Positions 11,701 to 23,200 of a stretch of 64,000 bases of DNA are shown here, piece by piece. Below the pieces are notes generated by a model, which was not told where the DNA came from, did not search any database, and was given only the letters and a program-made list of their open reading frames with translations. This DNA is from Leuctra nigra (lineage: Eukaryota; Arthropoda; Insecta; Plecoptera; Leuctridae). How positions within the stretch are numbered: position 1 is the stretch's first letter; every line of letters begins with the position of its first letter. The position numbers and the translations under genes are program-made. Location: contig OW203768.1 in assembly GCA_934045905.1 (NCBI GenBank), forward strand, positions 19,792,770-19,856,769. Direction: 5' to 3'.

Positions 11701-14700
11701 TGGCCCCCTCGTAATAACAAATGTCCTCCCCGGAAATACCTACCGTGTCGCCCAACTCTCCGAGGACACCTCACATTTCTACTCTACCACCGGACACATC
11801 TCGCAATTGAAACTCTGGCGAGGGCACGTAGAGAGTGATGATGACAACGAGAGCGACAGCGCATCCGACTCCGAAGAAGACAAGGAGCCGCAGGAAGGAG
11901 CCGAGCAACAGTCCGTTGCAGAGCGTCCGACTTCACCGGAGCCGCAGATTGTTCGCTCCAGCCGTCCTCATCGTGCTACGCAGCGTCCACGACGACTCGA
12001 CGATTTTGTAGCATAGTATTGTTTTGTATTTTTATTGTATTTTCTTAAAAGATTTTGTAACTTCATTATTTAGATTGTGTTTAAAATTGACATTTCCGTA
12101 TTTGAAATCGAGGACGATTTATTTTCAGGTTGGCCGAGTGCTAGCGCCTATTTTTGAACTTCTCATAACACCCTCATGGTTGCCAACCCCTTTGTCTTTA
12201 GTTCCGCCTAGGTCCGCATTTCACACCTTTGTCTCCCCCTCAGTCACCATCCATCCGTCATGGAGAGGAGCCAGGATTAATTTCGGATCCTGTTTATTGC
12301 GTTAGTGTGCGTTTGCGTTTTATTTAGTTTAGTTCTTTATTCGTGTATTGTCTCCTCAAGTGTATTCATCAACTCATCACTTAATTTAATAAATAACATT
12401 TCGTTTCTTTAAATATCATGAACTGTGTTTACTTTAAAGCCCGTAATCCTGACCACGTTTTTCAAACAAAGTGTTTTTAAGTATTCATCAGCGAAGAAAA
12501 AGCAAGGTTTAACAATTCTTCTAAGATGACCATACCAGCGTAGTCTGTCTCTTCCTATCTTATAGTTGAGGCTCTCAACACCTAGCTTCTTCCTTATGTC
12601 AGTACTTCTTTGCTTTTCCATCTTCGATACTCCAGCGATGCTTCTGAGGAATTTCATCTCGGCCGCCTGGACATTTCCTGCTTCTTTGTTGGTCAATGTC
12701 CATGTAACTGCACCATAAGTTAGTATTGGTATGAAGTAGGTCTTGTAGAGTAGCATCTTGCATTTGGTTGGCATGTCTTCGTTCCACAGAAGCTTTCTGA
12801 CTGATTGGTAGAATCCACTGGCAAGGTGTATCCGCCTAGATATCTCTGCTCCCATCCTAGCCTCATTGGTCACTATGCTTCCTAGATATTTGAACTCCTG
12901 CTTTACTTCGAGTACTTCTCCTTGTAGCTGGATGTTAGTATTTTGGGCTTTCTTATCCCTACTCATCACCATGGCCTCACTCTTTTCTCTGCTTATCCTG
13001 AGCCCGTATTCCCGAGTTACTACATCCCATCTGTCGATCTTCTCTTGGACGTCCTGTGCACATTCTCCCCACACCATGATGTCGTCGGCAAACACAAGAG
13101 TTGTTGACTGGTCGCTCTCTTCCCGTTCCACTTCTCTTATCATCTCATCCATGACGATGTTAAATAACATTGGTGAGAGTGCACTGCCTTGTCGGAGACC
13201 TGTGTTGATGTTGAACCACCCGGATCTTCCGACTGCTGTCTGGACCATGCTGCGGCTGTTACTGTATGTGCTATGGACCCGTTCAATCAGCTCAGGATAC
13301 ACTCCTTTTCTCTCCAGGCATTGCCATACCGTCTGTAGTAAAAAAAACAAAAATTTTAAAAGAATAAAAATGTTTGTATAAATTAAATGTTTTTATTATT
13401 TTATTTGAGAAACGATTGTTCTCAATGAATAATAATGCTCTTTGAGGTTTACTCGGCAAAAAGTATTTTATAGAATCTTTTCAGCAGTGTTAATTTTTTC
13501 TTTTGAATGTAATTTCAGAGGTCGCGTACGGTCTCTTTGGGTCGGCGCTCTGATTGCCCTGCCTTCCGGAGCCGCGGTTGCTATTGCTCTGCTCGGAGAC
13601 AAGACTGGCTCTCTCGTTGGCGTGGCAATCTCCGCCTCCATCCTACCACCAGCTGTCAATGCAGTATGTCAATGTTTCGTTTTCGTACTTTTCGTATTTT
13701 TTCATTATTTTGTATTTGTAATATTCACGCTTAGCATTTAGTTAATATCAACACTACATAAAATAAAAATAGGTAGATTACGTTATAAAAATATCCCAAT
13801 TCTTACGCCAAATTTCTAAAAAATATAATCAGCAACTTGAATAACACTAATATCAGAAATTTATCAGACGTTATTGTTTGACCATTTAATAAAATCTCTT
13901 TAATTTATATTCTGCTATTCCAGGGGCTGCTTTGGGCTCTGTCGTTCGTTGCACTTGTCTCCGGAGAGGGACAGATGGCGGCGAAGAAAGTAGATGAAAT
14001 CGTCTACTCGAACAACGTGCCCATCGAGATGGCCATCCTCGGAGCCGTCAGTTTGTGCCTGACACTCGTCAACATCCTGTGCATATTCCTCATGGGTATA
14101 CTCGTGCTCAAGGTCAGAATATTCCCTACTCGGAAAGTATAGATTGACAATAAAGTTACAGACAATCTTTCTCTTTGCTGTGATGATCCTATATTTGGGC
14201 ATGTTGGCTCAGGTGCTCTTGCACTGATTCTAAACTCAGAATTTCGACATCAAACCCAGCAACGTTCTTAGCGACGTTGATTAGTTTTTAGTTTCACTTC
14301 GAGGGACAAATAGGTAGGTACTGGTCCAGTTCCTTACTCCAACAACTTTAGAATGGGTTCCCCCTTTTCAATCTTTTTCCTTCGAATAATTTTTTTAAAT
14401 AGAAACGGTACCTATTCGACACTAAAAGTACCTAGAGAGTGCGCTAGTAAATATAAGATGGACGCTCCCGCGAGTACAATCCCAGCGCTTGCGTACTTTT
14501 ACATACAAGTCACTTAGATGTCAATCGTAACGAGTTCAGTAAAAAGTTATAAATACATCGCGAAATAACAGAAATTGATGCTTTTACCTCAGTGTCAACA
14601 ATCAAATACAATTGGCATATTTTCATTACAGCACACATTCATTCAAATTCTTGTGAAAACGAGTTGCCTATTCACCAAAAGCAGCATTTGACAGATTGCA

Positions 14701-17493
14701 ATTGTTTGAACGAGGCGTCAAGAAAAATGTGTGTTCAGAATGCCGTGAGATAAACAATTTGCATCTGTCAAATGGTGATTTTTGGTGAATAGACAACTCG
14801 TTTTCACAAGAATTTGAATGAATGTGTGCTGTAATGATATATGCCGATTGTATTTGATTGTTGACACTGAGGTAAGCATCAATTTCTGTTATTTCGCGAT
14901 GTAATTATAACTTTTACTGAACTCGTTACGATTGACATCTAAGTGACTTGCCTGAACGCGCCCTGTGCGCATGTGCACAAGTACTCGTGGTATAGATGTT
15001 AACTTTTTCCGCTAGGTGGCGTTTTGCAACTTATAATCGTTTTTTATTCATTTAGTTTCTGGCTTATTCAAATGATTCTAAATTTAGATTACTATGCCAT
15101 TTTCAATAATTACGTATTTTTTCAATTTCTCCCTTCATCGCAGTGGTTATTCATTCTGCTTGTTGTTTCAGATCAAGGAAGTGGCGCCGCGAACATCGGG
15201 CAAACAGAGTCAGTTCTGGAAACACGACATCAAGATCGCTCGAGACTACAACAAGACAGTGTACAAGGAGGACGGCAAGCTCCTTCAACAGCAGCTGGCC
15301 GAGGAGTTGGCAGGACTGACGGACGCTGATCTCTCTTCACATCACATCTCACCCGAGGTATAGAGCACTAGTAGATTATCAAAACAACCAAAGATGAAAA
15401 CAAATTTGAGAACGTGCAAATGTGTATCTCTTCTAAGAAATTAATAATATTTCAAAATGAGTATTGGTCTTAAAAAACTTGAATGTCCTACCCTGAAATA
15501 GTATTAAATAAATACCATATAAAATAAAATTAATCTAATCATACTCTCACCCAAAATAAAGTAAATCGGAGAATGATTGCTGGTCAGGTTCCTTGACAAT
15601 CAATCCTTTCAATGTATCAATTTATTGATTCATGTTACCTATCGATGAAATGAGAGCTCACCTAGAGTGAGCTGAGGAGATCCGAAGTGTATGCAATTTG
15701 GTGAGATCAAAGCTATTTCAGTTAATCCGATTTCTTTAAAGATCTTTTCTTCTGTGGTCAAATCATTGACATCTGCACTGTGCTGGGATTCGTTACGTTT
15801 ATAACAGCAGCACTGAATGCTTTCGTCTATGTTGAAGGCCGCACTTCTTTATACTTCATAAAGACATATTATTCATTCTGTTTACGATCACGTTTTGTCT
15901 TCATATTTTAAATACAAAGACATAAGAAGCATATTGTTGTACTGTGTCAGGTTTTCATGTAATTTTGTAAAATGTAAGACAATCTCAACACGACCCTTGG
16001 TCCATATGATAAGACGCGACGGCACCCTTTGTCTGTATACATCGACGACAGAGATACAAATCCCAAACATAGAAGTGTTTGTCAATTGTCAAAAGTGCAT
16101 AATCCCCATTCAATGTACACTTGAAATAGGCCGCTATGGCAGAGATAGGAAAAGAACAAGGTCATCCCATAAGATCTAATGTGTAAGAGCTCAACCACGA
16201 GTTCATACATACGTTGGACAGCCCGTAGAAACAAGTTGCAAGGTTGTAAGTCTGCCGCTGACTTAATGATGTTGTGTCAATGTTCCAGCACTACCGCACA
16301 ATCTCTAACCGCCTCCTGCCGCGCAGCATGAGCAACCAACACACGTGGTCGCCGAGCCAGCACAACGATGCGCCGCGCCTGTCCGTCAGGGACCTCGAGG
16401 AGCTCTATAGCAATCTGACCGGCAACAAGCGCTCTCCGGTCAGGCGGCAGTCGTCCTGGATGCCGACCCCAGGTACACAACACACTGTGGATAGTTCAAA
16501 CTCGGACACCATTGGAGTTGGAGCAAGGGTTTGATTCCCGCGGCTGCACTTACTACTTTCTGACTGAGGTTTTTCGGGCGGGAGGCAAATTCTAGGAAGG
16601 TTCCTTGATAACAGGCCATATCTGCCTCATTCCTACAGCACATCCTTATCCATTCTTCATCAACATAACCATTTTTTGTCACCATTTGACTAATCATTCT
16701 AAAATTCCTGATTATTTTGATAAGGTAAATTGTAATTATTCTTCAATGTAGATGTCTGTGACATTGAATTTTTTTTCAATAAATACGTACATACACTCCT
16801 ACAAAAAGGAACTACTGGGCAGTTATTCTATAACACTAAAATTCCGAATTCGGCCCGAATGCGATTCACGGCCCCGAATTGTATTCAGACCGAATCCAAA
16901 ATTTAAAGTTATAGAATAACTACCTACCCTGGGTGTAAAGAGGACTTAGCCTATATACTAAATTGCAATTAAAACAGATAACACTGTTGCAGTTATTTCG
17001 ATCGATTGATTGGATCATGTTTAGTTCGTCAGTTGGCTTACATGATTTCTGTGATTTTTAGAGAATGTCGGTTCGAGGTCTTGCATGCACTTCTGTGCTC
17101 GCTTATTAATGAGTAATGTTTCTCTAGTAATTACAACAATTTCAAATTCTCAATATAATGTAATCACTGTTAGTGAATTTTTGCTGTACTTATGTTCACT
17201 CTGCATATTTGCCTTATCATAATCTTCCAGCTTGTAATTCTGACTGTCCATGGAGACACCTGTTTATTGACATGATGATTTCAGATCCCGCGACCCCAGC
17301 ATGGTACCGCAACCATCACTTCAGTCCTCCCGCGGCCCTCTCCATGATCCGGGAATCATCCGGGCTCCGGGAGTCCCTGGACGGAGGCGCTCCCCAGCAG
17401 CGACGCATGACGTACGCCCACGAAACTGCCTCGAGACAGCCCAAGCCCAATCCCGAGAGATTCTTCGTCTCGCCGGTAGAAGAGAATGATTGA
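5655..17493 (+). CDS. DUF389-family multispanning membrane protein, 5' incomplete
   Basis: Exons: 5655-5879, 8066-8141, 8226-8407, 13519-13663, 13924-14112, 15172-15357, 16289-16472 and 17285-17493 (TGA). All junctions are GT-AG and phases agree. The first exon starts inside a codon, so upstream exons are missing. The 464 residues in view begin with LPCSLYYDGCTEQV and a soluble segment, then a hydrophobic core: FLMLLLIAAVVATLGLIENS, VMLVASMLISPLMGPIMAG, LVGLFICLLVGFVIGLACG, WVGALIALPSGAAVAIALLG and LVNILCIFLMGILVL, giving about six to seven membrane passes. The VASMLISPLMGPI and ISASILPPAVNA motifs are characteristic of DUF389 (TIGR00341-like) proteins. The C-terminal ~190 residues are hydrophilic. 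Molecular function of this family is unknown; membrane localisation is inferred. Intron 3 carries the nested retrotransposons, and splice-site duplications lie at 5053-5700 and 8387-8454. Confidence 0.9.
6731..6762. repeat. perfect 32-bp palindrome
   Basis: GTTTGGTCACTGACAG is followed directly by its exact reverse complement, with no spacer. A related half (aactgacagttg) lies just upstream. It is in the first DUF389 intron of the window. Confidence 0.9.
7838..7967. mobile_element. foldback MITE related to 18375-18602
   Basis: Inverted arms aacttgtatgtttgtaaaac and gttttaccaacaaatatgtt. The interior motif aaagtgtaaattt...ttcataaatatgaaa recurs at 18375-18602, so the two are one family. Confidence 0.65.
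8387..8454 (+). repeat. duplicated 5' splice site of a DUF389 exon
   Basis: A 30-bp direct duplication (gactgaggag[a/g]tgctctcacg followed by gtgagtact) places two identical 5' splice sites, at 8408 and 8438. Using the second would read an in-frame TGA immediately after the normal exon end, so the first is taken as the functional donor. A third partial copy (gactgagga) follows. Confidence 0.88.
8640..8893 (-). pseudogene. 3' end of a non-LTR retrotransposon (split by the LTR element)
   Basis: Minus-strand reading gives a basic tail typical of the C-terminus of LINE reverse-transcriptase ORFs (RRGRPRVKWEDQVKWDVEER, LWEDRERWRVMV), ending in a run of glutamates encoded by GAG/GAA repeats. It continues in the same frame from the upstream part at 12515-13345. 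The LTR retrotransposon separates the two pieces at a 4-bp duplicated ATTC. Confidence 0.85.
8890..8893. other. target-site duplication ATTC, left copy
   Basis: ATTC just before the 5' LTR is repeated just after the 3' LTR at 12515-12518. Confidence 0.8.
8894..9269 (+). mobile_element. 5' LTR of LTR retrotransposon
   Basis: A 376-bp direct repeat that begins tgttagcgcc and ends tttaaca. It differs from the 3' LTR (12139-12514) at only three positions that I can see (about 99% identical), so the insertion is young. Confidence 0.93.
9584..11551 (+). CDS. Gag-protease polyprotein of a non-autonomous LTR retrotransposon
   Basis: 655 codons. The N-terminal gag region (residues ~1-240) has a basic head and a capsid-like helical region with ARQWYLNRYDVV. 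Two CCHC zinc knuckles follow (CYNCHRTGHLSRDC, residue ~293; CVRCKKEGHTQKYC, ~315). A retropepsin-like domain begins at ~370, with ALIDPGSSS in the active-site position and MIIGRTW near its end. The canonical active site is D-[ST]-G, so the DPGS reading is unusual. After ~residue 540 the frame passes through a short linker straight into integrase C-terminal sequence (TPFELLNGYKPRF, ~618). There is no reverse transcriptase, RNase H or integrase catalytic core. The frame ends at a TGA that looks like a CGA-to-TGA change, since the same frame continues at 11579. Most similar in layout to Ty3/Gypsy elements. Confidence 0.88.
   Translation: MPAVVAKRKRPVRAKKAPARRAASPTASVSSEASSMQSMMQMMVEENRRRDDLMKSMFEKLSTGNITSAANIMLPDLAKCVADFDGETGSHAGEWLRSLNATSALYNWPDQVTLETARSHLTGAARQWYLNRYDVVIAWQLCREAFKATYVGQTSLPERWKRMTEREQQQGESVNLYFHHKVRLCKRLDLTFADTKKQLIIGLLSQSLSASLASRQHASEEELLRDIADLEEIDRERSARARAKKSSDSTTTKPASSQVKPTPSTHVPPPEPSPSPSQTTKTTPASKSDEKKCYNCHRTGHLSRDCPEPQRPRYCVRCKKEGHTQKYCSLPAPSATTTTSETSTVGLISSPEGLGPEMYLRTAQINGRPVKALIDPGSSSCILQASAAVRCGLTSTPTENVLTGFGDIQTRALGKLSASIEVDGVRVDDVCLLVVPDTAQPVEMIIGRTWTDQPHVIYAKVNDELIITNSKGDLLQQLITSDPEPIAKKLNLRVKRIVENSVNFVQVLQSATTNEKSMAHCEQPKARPSLITEFTDSVDLSVPVNATVNVGDSSTHTVQPDCVSQDVACLHSPIGNTVQPRLLNPIPPGKHPFQVTTIEKIQRDLNSAVNKTTLSTPFELLNGYKPRFNDGLLRTLTEEADYVDWQNPSRLQEDA
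11552..12016 (+). pseudogene. integrase C-terminal remnant, in frame after a stop
   Basis: Continues the frame of the gag-protease ORF after TGA (11549-11551). It contains the chromatin-binding-like GDIVVMH, TKFRGPLVI and YRVAQL segments found after the catalytic core of Ty3/Gypsy integrases, then an acidic serine-rich tail ending DDFVA at 12016. It is probably translated only if the stop is read through. Confidence 0.8.
12139..12514 (+). mobile_element. 3' LTR of LTR retrotransposon
   Basis: Direct repeat of 8894-9269, beginning tgctagcgcc and ending tttaaca, followed by the ATTC target duplication at 12515-12518. No strong polypurine tract is obvious just upstream. Confidence 0.93.
12515..13345 (-). 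pseudogene. non-LTR retrotransposon reverse transcriptase, 5'-truncated
   Basis: The minus-strand frame encodes reverse-transcriptase blocks in order: GLRQGSALSPMLFNIVMDEM, the catalytic FADD (LVFADDIMVWG), GLRISREKSEAM, FKYLGSIV, and thumb-like SILTYGAVTW-type sequence (IPILTYGAVTWTLTNKEA). The fingers domain and any endonuclease are missing, so this copy is 5'-truncated at about 13340, where an A/T-rich stretch begins. It resumes at 8893 downstream of the LTR insertion. Probably RTE- or related-clade; the clade is not certain. Confidence 0.88.
14468..14990. mobile_element. foldback element (about 520 bp)
   Basis: Long inverted repeat: caagtcacttagatgtcaat at 14506 is matched by its complement ending at 14950, and the arms continue inward through tcagtgtcaacaatcaaat and ttcaaattcttgtgaaaacg. 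Diverged arms extend outward to cgagtac/gtactcg. No coding content. It lies in the DUF389 intron between 14112 and 15172. Confidence 0.85.
15575..15745. repeat. dispersed repeat shared with 820-1000
   Basis: Shares ggttccttgacaatcaatcc and the following order of short strings with 820-1000. Type unknown. Confidence 0.5.
16822..16920. mobile_element. 99-bp hairpin MITE
   Basis: gttattctataac and gttatagaataac are exact inverted ends; attcggcccgaat and related strings pair inside. It lies in the last DUF389 intron. Confidence 0.75.
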
Positions 17494-17724
17494 TAGCAAC
17501 CGTTTGAAAGATTGAAGAGCACCCAAATGAAACATCTTCGTAGGCACAAGTTTTCTGAAGATCGTAACCTCGGTGTTTCTGTTTCATAGACATAGAACTG
17601 AAATGGCAGCTGTTCATTCATTTCAATAGTTTTAATATAATTATTGCCAACGGATAAATAATTAAGTATGGTGTTACTAAACAGTTACAGGCACTACAAA
17701 TGTGTTAATTATGTAACTTTACTA

Positions 17725-17900
17725 CAGTCCGTGTCACACGGAGTTGTCCGCCAGACTTGGCCCCTAATGTTGCAAATAACCGGTTTTTTGTCCATCCCTC
17801 AGTTGCTGTGAGCGATCGCGCGGTCTTCCGAGACCATCCCTCTTCTCGGACAAGGGGTATTCAAAATATCTTACCGGACAATTTCGTGTTTCACGGACTG
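17725..17900. mobile_element. TA-flanked MITE, 176 bp
   Basis: Left end cagtccgtgtcacacggag and right end (tttcacggactg) are inverted. TA dinucleotides flank both ends (17723-17724 and 17901-17902), as expected for Tc1/mariner-type insertion. Confidence 0.75.
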
Positions 17901-18374
17901 TATGAAGCTAAATCGCATAGGAAATAGTCAATGGTGGTATTTTTGATAGTAAATATATTGGACCATGCATAGTACCACAATTTACTTTAATGTTTTAAAA
18001 TGCTGAACACAACTAAATTCCTCTGCTATTTTCTAGAAGTACATATAACTACAACAACAAGAATAACTATGTACCTAATTATATCTCAATAGGAGATGAT
18101 GCTATGATTTCATGCAGGCGTGAATTACTGTACGTTGAGGCCTTTTAGTGTATAGAAAGAATGCGCTTTCACATGCAATGCAACTGCAAGGTATTAGTAG
18201 TTGTTGTGTGGATGTGCATATATTATTTGTCTATTTTTATCTGTTGTTTTTTATTAGAGATGTGTATTTTTGTAATATCAGGCAAATAAATATGTATACT
18301 ACGGTGCTGAATTTTGATTCACTGTTAATTAATAGGGAATATGCATTAATTTATTGAAAACTATAATTCAAAAT

Positions 18375-18602
18375 AACAACATATTTGTTGGTAAATCACG
18401 CTATGTATTTTGACACTAGAAAGTGTAAATTTTCATTCATAAATATGAAATTAAAAGATGGTGTAAATTTTGGCGGGAAAACGCCATCTCAGCCAGTGAT
18501 GTCATTACAATAAAATATGACATCACTCGCCGGGATAATGTTTTCCCGCCAAAGTTTACACTTATCGAGAAAATAGTGTGATTAACCAAAAAAATGTTGT
18601 TT
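18375..18602. mobile_element. foldback MITE related to 7838-7967
   Basis: Outer arms aacaacatatttgttggtaa and its imperfect complement ending gttgtt. Inner arms contain ttggcgggaaaac/gttttcccgccaa and tgatgtcat/atgacatca. Confidence 0.75.
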
Positions 18603-20229
18603 TCAAATATTGTATTTTAAGTTTTAACAGAAATAAAAAACATTTGCATATTTCCTATTGGCGTTTAAAACCTGGCTAGGTAGCAGCACTTGTCCTGTGT
18701 AGGATAGACAAGGTGTATAGAAGTAATGTGTAGTGTTTTCGGGTCAGAGCAGCCTGCATTGACGATTTATGAACTTATTTCAGATATATCAAAACAATAT
18801 AATACAAGTCTTACCAGAGTAAAAGAAGTTATCTGCTTTGAAATGTTCCCCACACACTAACATCATAGAATAATAAAGCTTACGTGCATTTTGGAAACCC
18901 TCTTGCCAATCTTCAAAGCAGATTGCAGATGATTGTTTCTCCCGCACATCGTCATTCGGGAATAAATGAAAGGAGAGTCCATCTGCAGCTGTTGATTCTT
19001 TGTTTGAACATTGAGGAACACTACAGTATCGATTTGCTGATTTAATTTGCTTTTAAATAGGTAAATTCACCGGTTGAACATCTATTGACAGATGAAAACA
19101 AATGAAAAACAAAAGATTTTTCACCTAGATAGATTAGTTGGCGAAGCAGCCTCCAGATGTCGACTCCTTTGATTTTAAACGCGAATTGCTGTCAATCATG
19201 ATTGTTATTTATTATAGGTGTTTTAAATGTAAGCCCAAACCAGACTGATGGTACTGAAAGGCTGAATCTAAATAATTTCAAGATAAATAGGTGTGAAAAA
19301 AAATGAAACTGCCTACAATATACCTGCTTTGCAATTGAATGTACGAGTGAATGATGGAGATACACAAACACAAATTTACGATGACAATTTACGATAACTG
19401 TATTTTCAAGAATGAAGTAATTACCTATGTACCTACTCTTCTGTCAATAGTACTTGAAAATCTCATAAATAATTCATGAACTCGCGAAAATAATCAGTGG
19501 ATGAGGTGGATAATATGTATGTAACATTCATTAGCAATTTTGTAGCATAGCTCTTCCATTCACTCGTGTCGTCAATTGAGTTTTGTAATTGTATACAACT
19601 CCCATTTTATGAATTTTCTATTTTTGTCTCTAATCAATGTGTAATAATTAGTACATCTTTCTCCCATTTAAATACGATGTTGATTCATGTATCAAATTAG
19701 TACATAATAACTACATTTTTTAAAAATAAAATGGCCTAATAAAATAAAATTTTTAAAATTGGTGAATTTTTTGAATTTGAATTTTGCCGCCACTAAGAAA
19801 CAAGTCAGATTAGTGGTTGTTGAATTTGGTTATCCCACATTGGTTCCACATTCATGTTAAATAAATAATACAAAGTTATTCTGAATTAATTATTTTGATT
19901 GAAAATAATGAAGTTATTAATGTAGCATCACATTTAAAATGAATTTCATTTCATGAATTATATTGCTGATTTGATATTCACGGCCATGAGGATGAGGAGG
20001 GTGAATATTCAGTGGAACAACCCTTCATACAGACCGTGACGGCGCGAAAATACGAAATAGTTTGTTTTGTCAATAGCAACCAGCCCTGCCCTAGCAACCA
20101 AGTGACATTAGATAAACATTGATTTTGTTCCATTTGGATGATTGGCATTTACTGCAATCTGGTTCACGACATAATTCCGGCAGAGTTAGTTCAAAACATA
20201 CTGAAATGTTAGCTTGATCTTCAGCAAAG

Positions 20230-23200
20230 ATGTTACAACTTCCTGAGGATGGGAAACTTGCCGCAGCGCGAGAACGAAAGCGCCGGCAGGAAGAAGAGAG
20301 AAAGTTACGCATCTTCAACCGCCGTAGTTTGGTGATGGGTGTGGACCGAGATGCATTGGCTCGCCAAGTTCAAGAACGCAAGGAGCGGGAGGACCGAGAG
20401 AGACAGTGGGACAAAATGTACGACGAGCAACGGCTGCGGGACGATCGCATTGCTGTACTTGTCAATGTAATAGCGCAAGAGGAAAAACGAGAGCTGAACA
20501 AGGAAGTAGACAACTTTCGATTGATTTACCAGCGGCGAGATCCAGACCCTCTCGACAAAGCTCAGGTAAATATTGCATCTAGGTAGATGGTAAGCAACAA
20601 GCAACACAGAAACACGGTCTTTTTTAAATATAACGCGAGGAAATCATTATGTAGCTTACCTACGTACCTAACCGTTCATTTTCATTCTACAAACTTCAAG
20701 TAGATAAACCTTTATATGATAAAGAGCCATCACCGCGTAGAGAACAGCTATCTTCACACTATTAAATTATAGGTGGGATCAGATGGGCTTGAGACGTGAA
20801 ACAGGCTCCAATGCTAAATATGGCCAGGTCTATAGAGTGGATTGGCTGCGGCTACCAGCCGTTCGCAGCGCTCTCTAAGCACCATGGTTGATGTTAGAAA
20901 ATCGAACTAATCTGAATTTTAGCGGGTTAATTCAAAATCAAATGTATAAATTAGAACTTAAACAACTTGGATAACGATCAGATGAAATTAAAAGGGTTGA
21001 TATCAATGTAAAAATGTGTTTAGTTTATTGATTGTAATAATTAACATGTAATACAAGCATTTTCACTTACTTATTATTCACCAAACAGCAAATAACCTAA
21101 AAGATGGCATTTGACAGCTCGCGCCATTGACTATCACTCAAGAAATAAAATGATTGCCTAGATTAGTTCCGGGATCGCCACCAGCGAACTTAGCGCTGCG
21201 ATCGGCTAGGGTGCAGACTGACCAAGGGTCGATTTTATAGCATTTTTTTCTGCGTATTCCACCCGTAGTCCGTATTCACGGGAGCCAATGGTAGATCATT
21301 GAAGTGTTCACACCGTAAGCTTAATAGTGTGAAGATAGCTGTTCTCTACGCGGTGGAGCCATCATTATCACTGTAACCATAGTAGAGTGTGAATCCATAC
21401 TCTACTCACGGATTACTCCATTTCCAGAACCAGAACAGAACTGAAAATAAACAATGACCTAGAGTCAGCGGTCGCCAACCTTTTGGACCTCGCGGACCAC
21501 TTATCACAATTTTAGATCTTGAGGACCACTCAGGCGCATGAAATATGCATGACGGGAAATACCTATGATTGCTTAAAGAGACAATGGGGGGTCTGGGGGA
21601 AGAGCCCCCCAGGCGCTGAGTTTCGGAAAATTTTTGTTTTCAGGAATTCATTTGGTGCGTTTCTATTGTTATTTCGAGAAATAGCGTTAAAAATGATTGG
21701 GTATTGAAAAAATACTCAGAAACTGATATTATTTTCATTATAGAAATTACCTACGTAGTAAATACTAAATAGTAAATAGTACGTATTTTGAAAGCATCGA
21801 AAGTTAAAAGTAAACTTGCAAATTTTCTCGCGGACCACCGGTTGGCGACCGCTGTCCGAGGTCCACATTCTACTAGAATCGGAACTAAACTTAAATTTTG
21901 CGAACAATATAAAATCCCTAGAATCCCATGATCCCACCCTTTTGTGTGGTTTCTACATTAGGTACTCTACTCTCATGAGTTTGTTAAAAAACAAATTTTC
22001 ACATTAAATTACGTAATGCCAATCGGCTTATCTACGAGAATAGATTTGGAAGGGTATTGTTGACCCCATTGTAATGACTCAGGTGATGGATCAGCCGCTG
22101 TTCGAGAGCCTGGAGTCCAAGCTGGGGACCGCTGAGTCCCGGTCCGAGCACGGGAAGAAGCAGATGCGCTGCTGGCTCGAGCAGCAGGTCAAGGAGAAGG
22201 CGGAGCTGAGGAAGACGATGCAAGCGGCCGAGGCAGCGGCTGCAGCGGCTCTGTGGGCTCGAGACAGCCGCGCAGTGCAGCTCGATGCCATGGAGCAGGA
22301 GCTCAAGCGCAAGGTCGGTTCAACTTCACTTCCGATCAGGCTAAGACCACTATTCAAACTACACTACATGGTGCTACTAGTACTACGCTATGCAGTAAAT
22401 TAGAGTTTAATAATAAGTGAATTGTGCCTGGATGGTTTACTAGACGTTGGACCAGTATTTTGATTTCGAATGTTTTAGTAAAAAAATATATAGGTAGGTA
22501 CTAGGTATTATAAGTTGATTGAAGGACTATCTTGACACTTTTCTGTTCATGTTATCAGATGTAAACAAGAGTTGCTATCTGATAACGAAATTTGACGGTC
22601 ATTTAAATACACAAACAATTAAGGAAGCATGTTTCCGTATATTTTTGTGAAATTTGTTACACAACATGTTTCCTGGCATGAAAATTGTACCAATAGACCA
22701 AAACAGAAATTCCTGCGCATGCGTGAAGTTGACAATTTTACACCTTGACCCGTGTGTCATCTCTAAATCACTGCCTTCTGCATACGAAAATTATAATGCA
22801 ATAAGAAGGCTGCTTTTTAATTTTTGATTGTTGCTTTTTTGTTTTTTAAAATTTGTCTTTGGCTGTTATAAAATTATTTTAACAAAGAATATTTTATATA
22901 ATGTATTGATATCAAGAATACTACTATTTAATTATAGATAGGTGAACTTTGAATTCCATTTATTTAAAATTGTGAATTGAAACTAAATTGATATTTTTGT
23001 CACCACTGGAACACACGGAATGGTAAGTAGTTCCAAACCGGATATAGATGGCATTAGTCAATTCTGTTTTGGTCTATTGTTTCTATGTGGATTTTGGTGA
23101 ATACTCTTCTAGGTCTTTTTATTTATTAACATGCATTTTTTGTGTGAATGTTACAATATTGTAACATTCACTAAATAATTCAAATCAATTGATGGGCAGG

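Larger units (their letters stand above)
17494..20229. other. intergenic region with two MITEs
   Basis: Contains the DUF389 3' UTR and the two inverted-repeat elements listed at 17725 and 18375. The rest is AT-rich with no recognisable gene. ATAAATA-type signals near 17655 could serve polyadenylation of the DUF389 transcript. Confidence 0.6.
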
